The notes: generated by a model not told the origin, from the sequence alone. Numbered from the stretch's first letter, positions 1 through 8,014 are shown. The stretch: DNA of 11,040 nucleotides from Actinomycetes bacterium (GCA_030597945.1 JAUVQW010000030.1:1-11040); one strand, 5' to 3'. Program-made: numbers and translations.

Positions 1-3000
1 GCTGCTTAACGCTTCAAGTCCCTGGACGACCGCTTCCGCCGCCGGTAGAGTTGTGATACATGGCACTCCATTTGCCGCGGCCGCCGTACGGATATGGTAT
101 CCATCCGATCTAGTGCCCTGTCCATAAGGCGTATTTATGATCATTCCGACTTCGTTATTCTTTACCAGATCAAGAACATTTGGTCGTCCCTCTTGAACCT
201 TCATGACCGCTTCTACCTCTATCCCGGAGCGGGCGATAACATCCGCGGTCCCTTGGGTCCCGACAAGCTTAAAACCAAGATCATGAAGACGTTTGGCGAT
301 CATGATGATCGATCTTTTATGCCTATTTCTGACGCTAATAAATATCTTACCTGTCTTTGGCAGATCAAATCCCGACGCTATTTGTGATTTGGCATAGGCT
401 AGACCGAACGAATCAGATATGCCCATGACTTCTCCGGTAGATCTCATCTCCGGACCCAAGATAGTATCAGTTCCCGGAAATCTTCCAAACGGAAGAACTG
501 CTTCCTTAATAGCCGTATACTCGATATTTTTTTCAACAACCGTAGTAAGTTCCGATATCTTTCTGCCCGCTGCGACTTTTGCAGCTATCTTAGCAAGCTG
601 CAGACCGACGGCTTTACTTACAAACGGTACGGTCCTTGATGCGCGTGGATTGACTTCCAAAACCAATACCTCTTCGTCTTTTACCGCGAATTGGATATTG
701 ATAAGGCCTTTTACACCAAGGGCGATGGCCAGCTTTTTTGTGTAATCATTGATTAAACTAAGAGTCAGATCCGACAGGCTAAATGCCGGTATAGCACAGG
801 CACTATCTCCCGAATGTATTCCGGCCTCCTCTATATGCTCCATTATCCCGCCGATCAAGACCTCATCACCGTCACAAACCGCGTCTACATCGACCTCTAC
901 GGCCGATTCAAGGAATTTATCTATCAAAACCGGATGCTCTGGTGATGCCTTTACCGCATTTTCCATAAAACCCTCAAGGCGCTCTTCTGAGTAGACTATT
1001 TCCATTGCCCGGCCGCCAAGGACATACGATGGCCTTACAAGTAACGGATAACCGATCGAGTTAGCGACTTTAATCGCGTCGTTATATGATCTCGCTGTCC
1101 CGTGAGCCGGATGAGGGATCTCCAAATCGATCATGAGTTTTCCAAACCTCTTCCTGTCCTCAGCCAGATCTATAGAGTCAGGCGATGTACCCCATATTGG
1201 GACTCCGGCCTTTTCTAGTTCTTCAGATAGTTTTAGCGGCGTCTGGCCACCGAATTGAATGATCACTCCCGTGGGTTTCTCGGCATCGACAATATTCATC
1301 ACGTCTTCAAATGTCAGTGGCTCAAAATAGAGTCTGTCCGAAGTATCGTAGTCAGTCGACACGGTCTCCGGGTTGCAATTGACCATTATCGTCTCGTAAC
1401 CTTCTTCCTTAAGAGCAAATGATGCGTGAACACAGCAATAATCGAACTCTATCCCTTGCCCGATCCTGTTTGGACCACTTCCCAATATAATGACTTTTTC
1501 TTTATCCGTCGGCGCGACTTCAGTCTCGTCTTCGTAAGTCGAGTAATAATAAGGCGTATAGGCCTCGAACTCTGCAGCGCATGTATCCACAGTCTTATAT
1601 ACGGGCACGATATTGGATTTTAAGCGTCTTCTCCTTACCTTTCCTTCTGTCGAATCGGTAAGGTAAGCGATCTGTATGTCGGAATAGCCCATCTTCTTAG
1701 CCATTCTCAGCTCATCATCATCCAAGGAACCAAGCGATTTACCTTTTAATGTTTCTGCTTCAAAGCGGGCAATCTGGTCGATCTGATCGATAAACCAGGG
1801 GTCGACCCTTGTAAGGCCCGCGACCTTTTCGACACTCATCCCTGACGCTAAAGCGTACTTAATATAGAAAAGACGGTCTTGATTCGGTACCGATAAGGTC
1901 TTCTCCAGCTTTTCTTTTTTTATATCGTCCTTGCCGTCTGAGCCAAGCCCGTATCTTCCTATCTCCAGCGATCGGATGACTTTTTGGAGAGCCTCCTTAA
2001 AGGTCCGCCCGATGGACATGGCCTCTCCCACAGACTTCATCCTTGTAGTCAATGTTGGATCGGAGCTGGGAAATTTTTCAAATGCCCACCTGGGCATCTT
2101 TACGACCACATAGTCGATCGAGGGCTCAAAACAAGCCGGAGTCTCTCTAGTGATGTCATTTACTATCTCGTCTAATGTATAGCCTACGGCTAGTTTCGCC
2201 GCGATCTTGGCTATCGGAAATCCGGTTGCCTTCGAAGCCAGCGCCGAACTTCTGGAGACTCGGGGGTTCATCTCGATTACCACCTGCCTGCCTGTTTGCG
2301 GATCTACGGCAAACTGGATGTTTGAACCGCCTGTATCGACCCCGATCTCTCTAATGATCTTAAGTGAGGCGTTTCGCAGTTCCTGATATTCTTTGTCAGT
2401 CAACGTCTGCGCCGGCGCGACTGTTATACTATCGCCGGTATGAACACCCATTGCGTCAAAATTTTCGATAGGGCAGACGATAACGACGTTATCGTTCAGA
2501 TCCCTCATCACTTCTAGTTCGTACTCTTTCCAGCCGACAACCGACTCTTCAAGCATTACTTCGCTAATAGGGCTTAGACGGAGGCCGCCGGAGACAATAT
2601 CAAAAAATTCTTCCATATTGTAGGCGATCCCTCCCCCGCTACCACCAAGGGTAAAGCTGGGTCGAACCACGATGGGAAAACCGATACTTTCCGCTATCTC
2701 TTCTGCCTCTTCCATCGAGTAGATAAAACTGCTTTTGGGAAGATTGAGGCCGATCTTCTCCATCGACTCTTTAAAAAGCTTGCGATCCTCCGCCTTTTTG
2801 ATCGAACCAAGCTTAGCGCCGATCAACTCGACACCGTTGGCATCAAGTACGCCGGATTCAGCAAGAGCGACCGCTGTATTAAGAGCCGTCTGCCCGCCAA
2901 TGGTAGGTAGTAAAACATCGGGTTTCTCGATCTCGATTATCTTTGCTACCACTTCCGGTGTTATTGGCTCGATATAAGTCTTATCAGCAAACTCAGGGTC

Positions 3001-3168
3001 TGTCATAATCGTCGCCGGATTGCTGTTTACTAAGACTACCTCAAAACCGTCTTCGCGGAGCACCTTGCAAGCTTGAGTTCCTGAATAATCGAATTCACAT
3101 GCCTGACCGATAATGATAGGGCCGGAGCCGATGATCATTACCTTCTTAATATCGTCTCTTTTTGGCAA
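1..3168 (-). CDS. carB: Carbamoyl-phosphate synthase large subunit, 3' end cut by window edge
   Basis: Makes carbamoyl phosphate from bicarbonate, 2 ATP and ammonia channelled from CarA, in the cytoplasm. I read 1056 codons without a stop; E. coli CarB has about 1073 residues, so only the last 10-20 are missing. The order is standard: first ATP-grasp half (RPSFTLGGSGGG near residue 170; EMNPRVSRSSALASKATG near 300), oligomerisation region, second ATP-grasp half (ILGSGPNRIGQGIEFDY near 565; RPSYVLGGRAMEIVY near 706; VNPRASRTVPFVSKA near 838), and a C-terminal MGS-like allosteric domain (ISVRNRHKRS, then EGRPNVLDL) from about 940. The start is TTG at 3168: an in-frame TAG lies five codons upstream, and TTG gives the conserved MPKRDDIKKVMIIGSGP. 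The ribosome site is weak (AGAGAAAGAGAG). It lies 35 bases after the Usp stop, in the same operon. Confidence 0.97.
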   Translation of the reverse strand, partial: MPKRDDIKKVMIIGSGPIIIGQACEFDYSGTQACKVLREDGFEVVLVNSNPATIMTDPEFADKTYIEPITPEVVAKIIEIEKPDVLLPTIGGQTALNTAVALAESGVLDANGVELIGAKLGSIKKAEDRKLFKESMEKIGLNLPKSSFIYSMEEAEEIAESIGFPIVVRPSFTLGGSGGGIAYNMEEFFDIVSGGLRLSPISEVMLEESVVGWKEYELEVMRDLNDNVVIVCPIENFDAMGVHTGDSITVAPAQTLTDKEYQELRNASLKIIREIGVDTGGSNIQFAVDPQTGRQVVIEMNPRVSRSSALASKATGFPIAKIAAKLAVGYTLDEIVNDITRETPACFEPSIDYVVVKMPRWAFEKFPSSDPTLTTRMKSVGEAMSIGRTFKEALQKVIRSLEIGRYGLGSDGKDDIKKEKLEKTLSVPNQDRLFYIKYALASGMSVEKVAGLTRVDPWFIDQIDQIARFEAETLKGKSLGSLDDDELRMAKKMGYSDIQIAYLTDSTEGKVRRRRLKSNIVPVYKTVDTCAAEFEAYTPYYYSTYEDETEVAPTDKEKVIILGSGPNRIGQGIEFDYCCVHASFALKEEGYETIMVNCNPETVSTDYDTSDRLYFEPLTFEDVMNIVDAEKPTGVIIQFGGQTPLKLSEELEKAGVPIWGTSPDSIDLAEDRKRFGKLMIDLEIPHPAHGTARSYNDAIKVANSIGYPLLVRPSYVLGGRAMEIVYSEERLEGFMENAVKASPEHPVLIDKFLESAVEVDVDAVCDGDEVLIGGIMEHIEEAGIHSGDSACAIPAFSLSDLTLSLINDYTKKLAIALGVKGLINIQFAVKDEEVLVLEVNPRASRTVPFVSKAVGLQLAKIAAKVAAGRKISELTTVVEKNIEYTAIKEAVLPFGRFPGTDTILGPEMRSTGEVMGISDSFGLAYAKSQIASGFDLPKTGKIFISVRNRHKRSIIMIAKRLHDLGFKLVGTQGTADVIARSGIEVEAVMKVQEGRPNVLDLVKNNEVGMIINTPYGQGTRSDGYHIRTAAAANGVPCITTLPAAEAVVQGLEALSS

Positions 3169-3203
3169 AACTCTCTTTCTCTAGGTCGGTACCAGCCTCT
3201 TAC

Positions 3204-4082
3204 TTAAATAAACTTATTATTTTCCTGAATGAGCATTAGAGGTCTTGATGCCGACCTTAATACCTTCATCGATACGCTGCCTGAAGCAAACTCTCTAAAT
3301 ATCCCTTTTCCTTGGGAGCCGGTTATTATAAGGCTGACATCTTCCTCTTCAGCCAGATCGCCAATCTCTTTTAACGGCACCCCGATGCGGCATATCGCCG
3401 TTGCAGTAGCACCGGCTTCCTCAAGGTTTGTCGCGTACTTCTCCGTCTTTTCCTTACATTTATGCAGCAATTTAAGTTTCTCTTCGTTCGACTCTATCCT
3501 TTTCTTGTCTATAGAGTGAAGTATGATCGCCTCTTTCAAGCCGGCTTTCACTAGTTTGCTACTGTAATCGATAGCCACCTTGGAGACGTCAGTGAAGTCA
3601 ATAGTTATCAAGACTTTATTAAATAAATCAACAGCTTTTTTGTACAAAGCTTCTTTTTTTATTTTTTTAAGATAATCATAATGTAGCACTAAAATGGGAA
3701 TTTTCGATTTTCTTGCCAGTCCCTCCGAGACGCTACCTGTAAGTATTTCGTTTATCGCGCTCTTTCCATGCGAGCCGGTTACTATCATGGAAATATTTTT
3801 ATGTTCGGCAAATTCAATAATCTCGTCGTCGACCTTTCCTTCCAATATCTCATTGTGGACACCGATACCGTTTTCCTCGGCGATCTTCCCAATCTCGGAT
3901 AATCTTTCAGCCACCTGTCCTTGGATCTCGTCCTTAACAGGCCTTGTCGATACTCTGGCAACTCCTAGAACGTGCACCAAATGAATGTCTTTTAATCCCA
4001 TTGATTTTAGTCCGACAACAAAATTTAAAACTAGCTCGTTCTCAGTGCTCAGATCGATCGGAACAAGGATCTTGTCAAACAT
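3204..4082 (-). CDS. Tandem-domain universal stress protein (UspA family)
   Basis: A 292-residue protein made of two Usp domains. Domain 1 covers about residues 1-135 (opens FDKILVPIDLS) and domain 2 about 155-286 (opens NKVLITIDFTD). Both keep the nucleotide-binding signature G-2x-G-9x-G(S/T): G103..G106..G116S and G255..G258..G268S, so both probably bind ATP. Family members act in stress or energy signalling; the target here is unknown. The ATG at 4082 is preferred over an in-frame TTG at 4094 because a strong GGAGGT (4087-4092) stands four bases ahead of the ATG. Its first eight bases overlap the end of carA (ATGTTTGA), so the two are translationally coupled. It separates carA from carB, which are normally adjacent, and so should be expressed with pyrimidine synthesis. 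A regulatory link to carbamoyl phosphate synthetase is inference only. Confidence 0.93.
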   Translation of the reverse strand: MFDKILVPIDLSTENELVLNFVVGLKSMGLKDIHLVHVLGVARVSTRPVKDEIQGQVAERLSEIGKIAEENGIGVHNEILEGKVDDEIIEFAEHKNISMIVTGSHGKSAINEILTGSVSEGLARKSKIPILVLHYDYLKKIKKEALYKKAVDLFNKVLITIDFTDVSKVAIDYSSKLVKAGLKEAIILHSIDKKRIESNEEKLKLLHKCKEKTEKYATNLEEAGATATAICRIGVPLKEIGDLAEEEDVSLIITGSQGKGIFREFASGSVSMKVLRSASRPLMLIQENNKFI

Positions 4083-5178
4083 CTGCACCTCCAAAGCTTT
4101 CTATCGCCTCTCTAAATTCACTAAATAAATACTCAGAATCATGCGGTCCCGGTGACGCCTCCGGATGATATTGAACAGAAAAAGCCGACTTTTCTTTGCA
4201 CACTATTCCCTCTATAGTCTCATCGTTCAAATTGAGATGCGTCACTTTAACGGTGTCGGGAATGGTCTTTGGTTCTATCGCGAACCCATGATTCTGCGCC
4301 GTTATCTCTACTTTTCCCGTTTTTACATTCTTTACCGGATGATTTGCCCCATGATGGCCGAATTTCAATTTATAAGTATCTACTCCAAGTGCTCTTGATA
4401 GTAGTTGATGGCCTAGACAAATCCCAAAGATAGGCACTTTTCCAAGCAACTCTTTTATCGTCTCTATCGCATAAGTCACCGCTTTAGGATCACCGGGACC
4501 ATTCGAGAGGAAAACTCCGTCAGGTTTTTTGGATAATATCTCTTTTGCGGTCGCGTCGGCGGGCAGAACAGTGACATTGAACCCGCTAGCGACTAACATC
4601 TCTAAGATGTTCCTCTTCATACCGTAATCTATGGCCACTATCTCGTGCATCTGCCCCTCGATCCGCTTTTGATATTCTTCGTCGATCGTAACGGTCTTCA
4701 CCAGGTCTAAGCCTTCAAGTAGTGGGGACTCCTTAGCTTTTTTAGTGAGCTCTGAAACATCAAACGACTCCGTAGATATCACCGCTCGCATCGCCCCAAT
4801 ATCGCGTATTCTTCTTGTCAGGGCTCTTGTGTCAATATCCTGAATGCCTACGATCTTGTGACTCTTTAAAAAATCATCGAGCGAACCATCAGCCCGCCAA
4901 TTGCTATATATATTTGAGGCTTCTTTTACGATAAAACCTTTTAAGAATGGCTTTCTGGATTCAAAATCCTCTTCGTTTACACCGTAATTTCCGATCAACG
5001 GATATGTCATCATCACTATCTGCCCCGCATATGATGGATCAGTCAATATCTCTTGATAACCGGTCATACTGGTATTAAAGACTACCTCGCCTGCCGTCTC
5101 TCCCTCGCTTCCAAATGAGAGCCCCTCATATGACGAGCCGTCTTCCAGCACTATTATGGCTTTCTTCAGTTTATTCAA
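4075..5178 (-). CDS. carA: Carbamoyl-phosphate synthase small (glutamine amidotransferase) subunit
   Basis: Hydrolyses glutamine and passes ammonia to CarB. The 367 residues match the usual length of about 360-380. The N-terminal CPSase_sm domain (about 5-135) carries EVVFNTSMTGYQEILTDPSY and DTRALTRRIRDIGAMRAVIS. The C-terminal class I amidotransferase domain (about 178-360) has the nucleophile Cys254 in FGICLGHQ, and His338 and Glu340 in QYHPEASPGPHDS, so the triad is intact. The start is TTG at 5178, the only reasonable one: an in-frame TGA lies three codons upstream, and the family-typical KAIIVLEDG begins at residue 6. Only one base separates it from the pyrC stop and no good Shine-Dalgarno site is seen, which suggests reinitiation after pyrC. 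Its end overlaps the Usp gene by eight bases. Confidence 0.97.
   Translation of the reverse strand: MNKLKKAIIVLEDGSSYEGLSFGSEGETAGEVVFNTSMTGYQEILTDPSYAGQIVMMTYPLIGNYGVNEEDFESRKPFLKGFIVKEASNIYSNWRADGSLDDFLKSHKIVGIQDIDTRALTRRIRDIGAMRAVISTESFDVSELTKKAKESPLLEGLDLVKTVTIDEEYQKRIEGQMHEIVAIDYGMKRNILEMLVASGFNVTVLPADATAKEILSKKPDGVFLSNGPGDPKAVTYAIETIKELLGKVPIFGICLGHQLLSRALGVDTYKLKFGHHGANHPVKNVKTGKVEITAQNHGFAIEPKTIPDTVKVTHLNLNDETIEGIVCKEKSAFSVQYHPEASPGPHDSEYLFSEFREAIESFGGADV
4087..4092 (-). promoter_or_regulatory. Ribosome binding site that decides the Usp start
   Basis: GGAGGT on the minus strand lies inside the last codons of carA, four bases before the ATG at 4082. It rules against the upstream in-frame TTG (4094), which would itself include this site. 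It is the clearest Shine-Dalgarno sequence in the pyrimidine operon; pyrC, carA and carB have much weaker ones. Confidence 0.75.
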
Positions 5179-5179
5179 G

Positions 5180-6457
5180 TCATATCACGCTACCGTCGAT
5201 TACGATCTGCTTTCCACCCTTAAATACATGTTTTATGCTACCGGTAAGGTCCTTACCCTCAAAAGGCGTATTTCGACTTTTCGATTCAAAAATACTACTA
5301 TCTACCTTTACTTTAGCTTTAGCGTCTATAATAGTGACATCAGCATTACTTCCCACTTCTAATGTTCCTGCTTCCAGACCTATGACTCTTGCCGGTCCAA
5401 CAGTTAGTTTTGGTATCAAGTCTTCCAACTTTAATCCATATTTTTTCGCGGTGTTTATAAGTACCGGTACAGCAGTTTCAAGGCCGATCATCCCAAACGG
5501 AGCTACCTCGATCTCTGCTTCCTTCTCGTGTCTGGCATGGGGGGCATGATCAGTCGCTATCGCATCTATCGTCCCCTCTTTTAAACCTTCAAAGAGCCTG
5601 TCAATGTCACCCATGCTCCGAAGCGGCGGATTTACCTTGTAATCAGTATTGTAGTCACAGAGGCTTTCATCAGTCAAAGCCAGATGATGAGGAGTTGTCT
5701 CACATGTCACGCTTAACCCATCTTCCTTTGCTCTCTTGATTATGTCTACTGATCCGGCCGTACTTATGTGGGCGATATGGATCTTTGCTCCCGTCAATTT
5801 AGCGAGCAGGGTGTCCCTGGCGACAATGACCTCTTCAGCCGCGGCCGGGATCCCCTTTAACCCAAGTATCGTAGAGTAATATCCTTCATTCATGATGCCC
5901 CCGGCTGCCAGCAACAGATCCTCGGCGTGGTCCACGATCGGTCTATTGAAAGTCTTTGCATATTCCATCGCCGAACGCATAAGTTGCGAGTCGGCCACAG
6001 GGGCTCCGTCGTCCGAAAAAGCAACGACCCCGGCATCGACAAGTTCTCCCATTTCTGTCAGGGCCTTTCCCTCGCGCTTTTTAGTTATAGCGGCGATGAC
6101 CTTTACATCTATAAGAGACTGCTTTGACTGATCGTTTATCTGTTCAACTACGCTGACGCTATCAATAGCCGGATCAGTATTTGGCATACAGCAAACCGTT
6201 GTAAAACCCCCGGCAGCCGCAGCTCTGGTGCCGCTTATCACCGTTTCTGCATCCTCACGGCCCGGCTCTCTTAGATGTACATGAAGGTCTATAAGTCCCG
6301 GAGTGACGATCAAGCCGCCGGCTTCGATCGTTTTTACGCCTCTGTTTTCAGAAAATCTTTCAACGATCAAAGATCCCTCGATCAGCAAATCTTCCGTCTT
6401 ACTTCTTCCGCTTGCAGGATCGATGACTTTTCCGCCTTTTATCAGATATCTATTCAA
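5180..6457 (-). CDS. pyrC: Dihydroorotase (type I, zinc amidohydrolase)
   Basis: Cyclises N-carbamoyl-aspartate to dihydroorotate, the third step to UMP. It has 425 residues, typical of the Gram-positive type I family. Metal and substrate motifs are all present: HVHLREPG (His59, His61), AFSDDGAPV (Asp149/150), DHAED (His177), HIAHIST (His230) and ATDHAPH (Asp303). The C-terminal beta-sandwich part closes with LEVGSNADVTIIDAK. The reading frame is open further upstream, to 6556, but that extension lies inside pyrB and looks unlike protein. The TTG at 6457, giving MNRYLIKGGKVIDP, fits the family start. The first eight bases (TTGAATAG) overlap the pyrB stop, pointing to coupled translation. carA follows after one base. 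Confidence 0.96.
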   Translation of the reverse strand: MNRYLIKGGKVIDPASGRSKTEDLLIEGSLIVERFSENRGVKTIEAGGLIVTPGLIDLHVHLREPGREDAETVISGTRAAAAGGFTTVCCMPNTDPAIDSVSVVEQINDQSKQSLIDVKVIAAITKKREGKALTEMGELVDAGVVAFSDDGAPVADSQLMRSAMEYAKTFNRPIVDHAEDLLLAAGGIMNEGYYSTILGLKGIPAAAEEVIVARDTLLAKLTGAKIHIAHISTAGSVDIIKRAKEDGLSVTCETTPHHLALTDESLCDYNTDYKVNPPLRSMGDIDRLFEGLKEGTIDAIATDHAPHARHEKEAEIEVAPFGMIGLETAVPVLINTAKKYGLKLEDLIPKLTVGPARVIGLEAGTLEVGSNADVTIIDAKAKVKVDSSIFESKSRNTPFEGKDLTGSIKHVFKGGKQIVIDGSVI

Positions 6458-7379
6458 CTTGAGCCCCGCCCATAAGTAAGTACAAGATAGCCATTCTGAC
6501 CGCGACCCCGCTCGTGACTTGCTCCCTGATAAGCGCCTTCTCATTGTCCGCCACAAATGAGTCGATCTCGATTCCGCGGTTCATCGGTCCCGGATGCATT
6601 ATCCTTACTCCATTTTTCAATCTCTGCCATCTTGCCTTCGATAGGCCAAACAACCGGCTATACTCTCTTAGGCTGGGAAGCAGATTCTCGCTCTGCCTCT
6701 CCTTTTGCAAGCGGAGCAGATAGACAATATCTACATCTTCTAATACGTCATCCAAAGAATAAGAGATATCGACGCCAAGCTTATCTATGTCCATCGGTAT
6801 TAGCGTAGCCGGACCTACAAGGGTAACTTTCGCCTTCGTTTTATTTAAAGCTGCGATCAGCGATCTTGCTACCCTGCTGTGGGCTATGTCTCCAACAATT
6901 GCCACTCTTTTACCGGTTAGTTTACCGATCTCTTTTTTTATAGTGTAAAGGTCAAGAAGCGCCTGGGTTGGATGTTCGTGCCATCCGTCCCCCGCGTTTA
7001 TTACAGGAGGTTTTATCAACTCAGCTAGATACTTTGCCGAACCCGAAGACCAATGGCGGATGACTACTGCGTCAACAGACATCGCTTCGATAGTCTGGGC
7101 GGTATCCTTTAAGCTCTCACCTTTGGCGACAGCACTTCCCTGTCCGGATACGTTTACGACATCGGCACTGAGTCGCTTTCCGGCGATCTCAAAAGACGTT
7201 CGGGTCCTGGTGCTAGGTTCTAAAAAAAGATTGATTATCGTCCTTCCCCGAAGTGTCGGCACCTTTTTTATCTCCCTATCGAATACTTCCTCAAATGAGG
7301 AGGCAGTCTCTAGGATAAGGTCGATATTTTCCAGAGTCAGATCTTCTATGCTTAGTAGGTCTTTGCTACGAAGCGGCAT
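6450..7379 (-). CDS. pyrB: Aspartate carbamoyltransferase catalytic subunit
   Basis: Condenses carbamoyl phosphate with aspartate, the committed step of pyrimidine synthesis. It has 309 residues, normal for the catalytic chain. The N-terminal carbamoyl-phosphate domain shows FLEPSTRTRTSFE (about 53-65), the mobile loop SGQGSAVAKGESLKDT (about 78-93) with its lysine, and HEHPTQALLDLYT (about 134-146). The C-terminal aspartate domain has VAIVGDIAHSRVARS and HPGPMNRGIEID (about 261-272). No regulatory pyrI gene lies beside it in the window, so control probably falls on PyrR and RNA. The ATG at 7379 has GGAG at 7387-7390 with a seven-base spacer. A strong terminator (7393-7414) sits directly upstream, between this gene and pyrR. 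Confidence 0.97.
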   Translation of the reverse strand: MPLRSKDLLSIEDLTLENIDLILETASSFEEVFDREIKKVPTLRGRTIINLFLEPSTRTRTSFEIAGKRLSADVVNVSGQGSAVAKGESLKDTAQTIEAMSVDAVVIRHWSSGSAKYLAELIKPPVINAGDGWHEHPTQALLDLYTIKKEIGKLTGKRVAIVGDIAHSRVARSLIAALNKTKAKVTLVGPATLIPMDIDKLGVDISYSLDDVLEDVDIVYLLRLQKERQSENLLPSLREYSRLFGLSKARWQRLKNGVRIMHPGPMNRGIEIDSFVADNEKALIREQVTSGVAVRMAILYLLMGGAQVE

Positions 7380-7386
7380 CCATATT

Positions 7387-7390
7387 CTCC
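7387..7390 (-). promoter_or_regulatory. pyrB ribosome binding site next to a terminator
   Basis: GGAG lies seven bases before the pyrB ATG and only two bases past the T-run of the terminator at 7393-7414. Any transcript that stops there lacks the pyrB ribosome site altogether. Confidence 0.6.
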
Positions 7391-7392
7391 AT

Positions 7393-7414
7393 AAAAAAAC
7401 CGCCGAAACGGCGG
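7393..7414 (-). terminator. Intrinsic terminator between pyrR and pyrB
   Basis: On the minus strand CCGCCG-TTT-CGGCGG forms a six-pair all-G/C hairpin (or five pairs with a five-base loop), followed directly by seven T. The hairpin starts three bases after the pyrR stop codon (7418-7420), and the T-run ends two bases before the pyrB ribosome site. It is oriented to stop pyrR transcripts before pyrB; on the plus strand no T-run follows. I found no PyrR-box-like sequence (TCCNGNGAG) in the roughly 120 bases upstream. It may be a partial terminator or an attenuator opened by a ribosome at the pyrR stop. Confidence 0.85.
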
Positions 7415-7417
7415 CGT

Positions 7418-7948
7418 CTACTTCTCGATTTCAATAACATCAATATCATCTTCCTCGACCAACTTGACCATTACTCTCTCTTTTTTCGAAGTCGGTATAT
7501 TTTTACCGACAAAATCAGCTCTGATCGGTAGCTCCCTATGCCCTCTGTCTACCATTACTGCAAGTTGTATAGCTCTTGGGCGTCCATAATCTATTAGGGC
7601 GTCCATCGCTGCTCTAATTGTCCTGCCCGTAAATAACACGTCATCGCAGAGAATAGCGGTCATTTCATTTATATCGAAATCGATCTTTGTGCCAAGGATT
7701 TTCGGTTGCGGATGAATGGCGATATCATCTCTATAAAAGCTGATATCAAGACTTCCCACAGGAACGTCCAGCCCCTCAAAATCTTTTATCTTCTTGGCAA
7801 GTCTCTCTGCCAAGAAAACGCCTCTAGTGCGAATACCGATAAGGGCGATACTTCCTTCAGCGGAATTGCGCTCAATGATCTCATGAGCAACACGCGTGAG
7901 GGCGCGATTTATAGCAGCTGCATCTAGTATCTGGTTAACTGATCCCAA
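7418..7948 (-). CDS. pyrR: Bifunctional pyr operon RNA-binding attenuator / uracil phosphoribosyltransferase
   Basis: PyrR binds pyr leader RNA when UMP/UTP is plentiful and promotes termination; many family members also convert uracil and PRPP to UMP. The 176 residues closely follow the family: INRALTRVAHEIIERN at the N-terminus, IGIRTRGVFLAERLA, DISFYRDD, the PRPP loop ILCDDVLFTGRTIRAAMDAL (about 99-118), and GRPRAIQLAVMVDRGHRELPIRADFVGKN with the IPTSK tail. The start is TTG at 7948; no ATG or GTG in frame is suitable, an in-frame TGA lies nine codons upstream, and no Shine-Dalgarno sequence precedes it. The leader terminator's T-run ends only about ten bases upstream. It is first in the operon and preceded by the attenuator it should bind, implying autoregulation. 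Confidence 0.95.
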   Translation of the reverse strand: MGSVNQILDAAAINRALTRVAHEIIERNSAEGSIALIGIRTRGVFLAERLAKKIKDFEGLDVPVGSLDISFYRDDIAIHPQPKILGTKIDFDINEMTAILCDDVLFTGRTIRAAMDALIDYGRPRAIQLAVMVDRGHRELPIRADFVGKNIPTSKKERVMVKLVEEDDIDVIEIEK

Positions 7949-7958
7949 AACTTTGCAT

Positions 7959-7991
7959 AAAAATAGCCTTCTTCAACATACTTAAGAAGGC
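7959..7991 (-). terminator. Attenuator terminator in the pyrR leader
   Basis: GCCTTCTT (7984-7991) and AAGAAGGC (7966-7973) form a perfect eight-pair stem around a ten-base loop, followed on the minus strand by TATTTTT. It ends just before the pyrR start. Its 5' arm can pair instead with AGGGAGGC at 8007-8014, as expected of a regulated attenuator rather than a fixed terminator. Confidence 0.85.
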
Positions 7992-8014
7992 ACTCTTATT
8001 TTACTCGCCTCCCT
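7984..8014 (-). promoter_or_regulatory. Antiterminator hairpin of the pyr attenuator
   Basis: AGGGAGGC (8007-8014) can pair with GCCTTCTT (7984-7991) over eight positions including two G-U pairs, with a 15-base loop. Forming it removes the 5' arm of the terminator. Part of AGGGAGGC is also used by the upstream PyrR hairpin (8011-8043), so the two structures exclude each other. Hand-drawn; no energies calculated. Confidence 0.65.

Noticed and set aside
94..2977. Several plus-strand open frames of 60-108 codons opposite carB.
   Set aside because: They are antisense shadows of a conserved, uninterrupted carB frame and have no ribosome sites of note.
6458..6556. Upstream extension of pyrC by 33 codons.
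   Set aside because: It lies within pyrB, is rich in Arg/Ser and does not resemble dihydroorotase; the TTG at 6457 fits the family start.
7421..7540. Search for a second PyrR box in the 3' end of pyrR ahead of the intergenic terminator.
   Set aside because: No TCCNGNGAG-like sequence was found, so PyrR control of that terminator is not supported by sequence.
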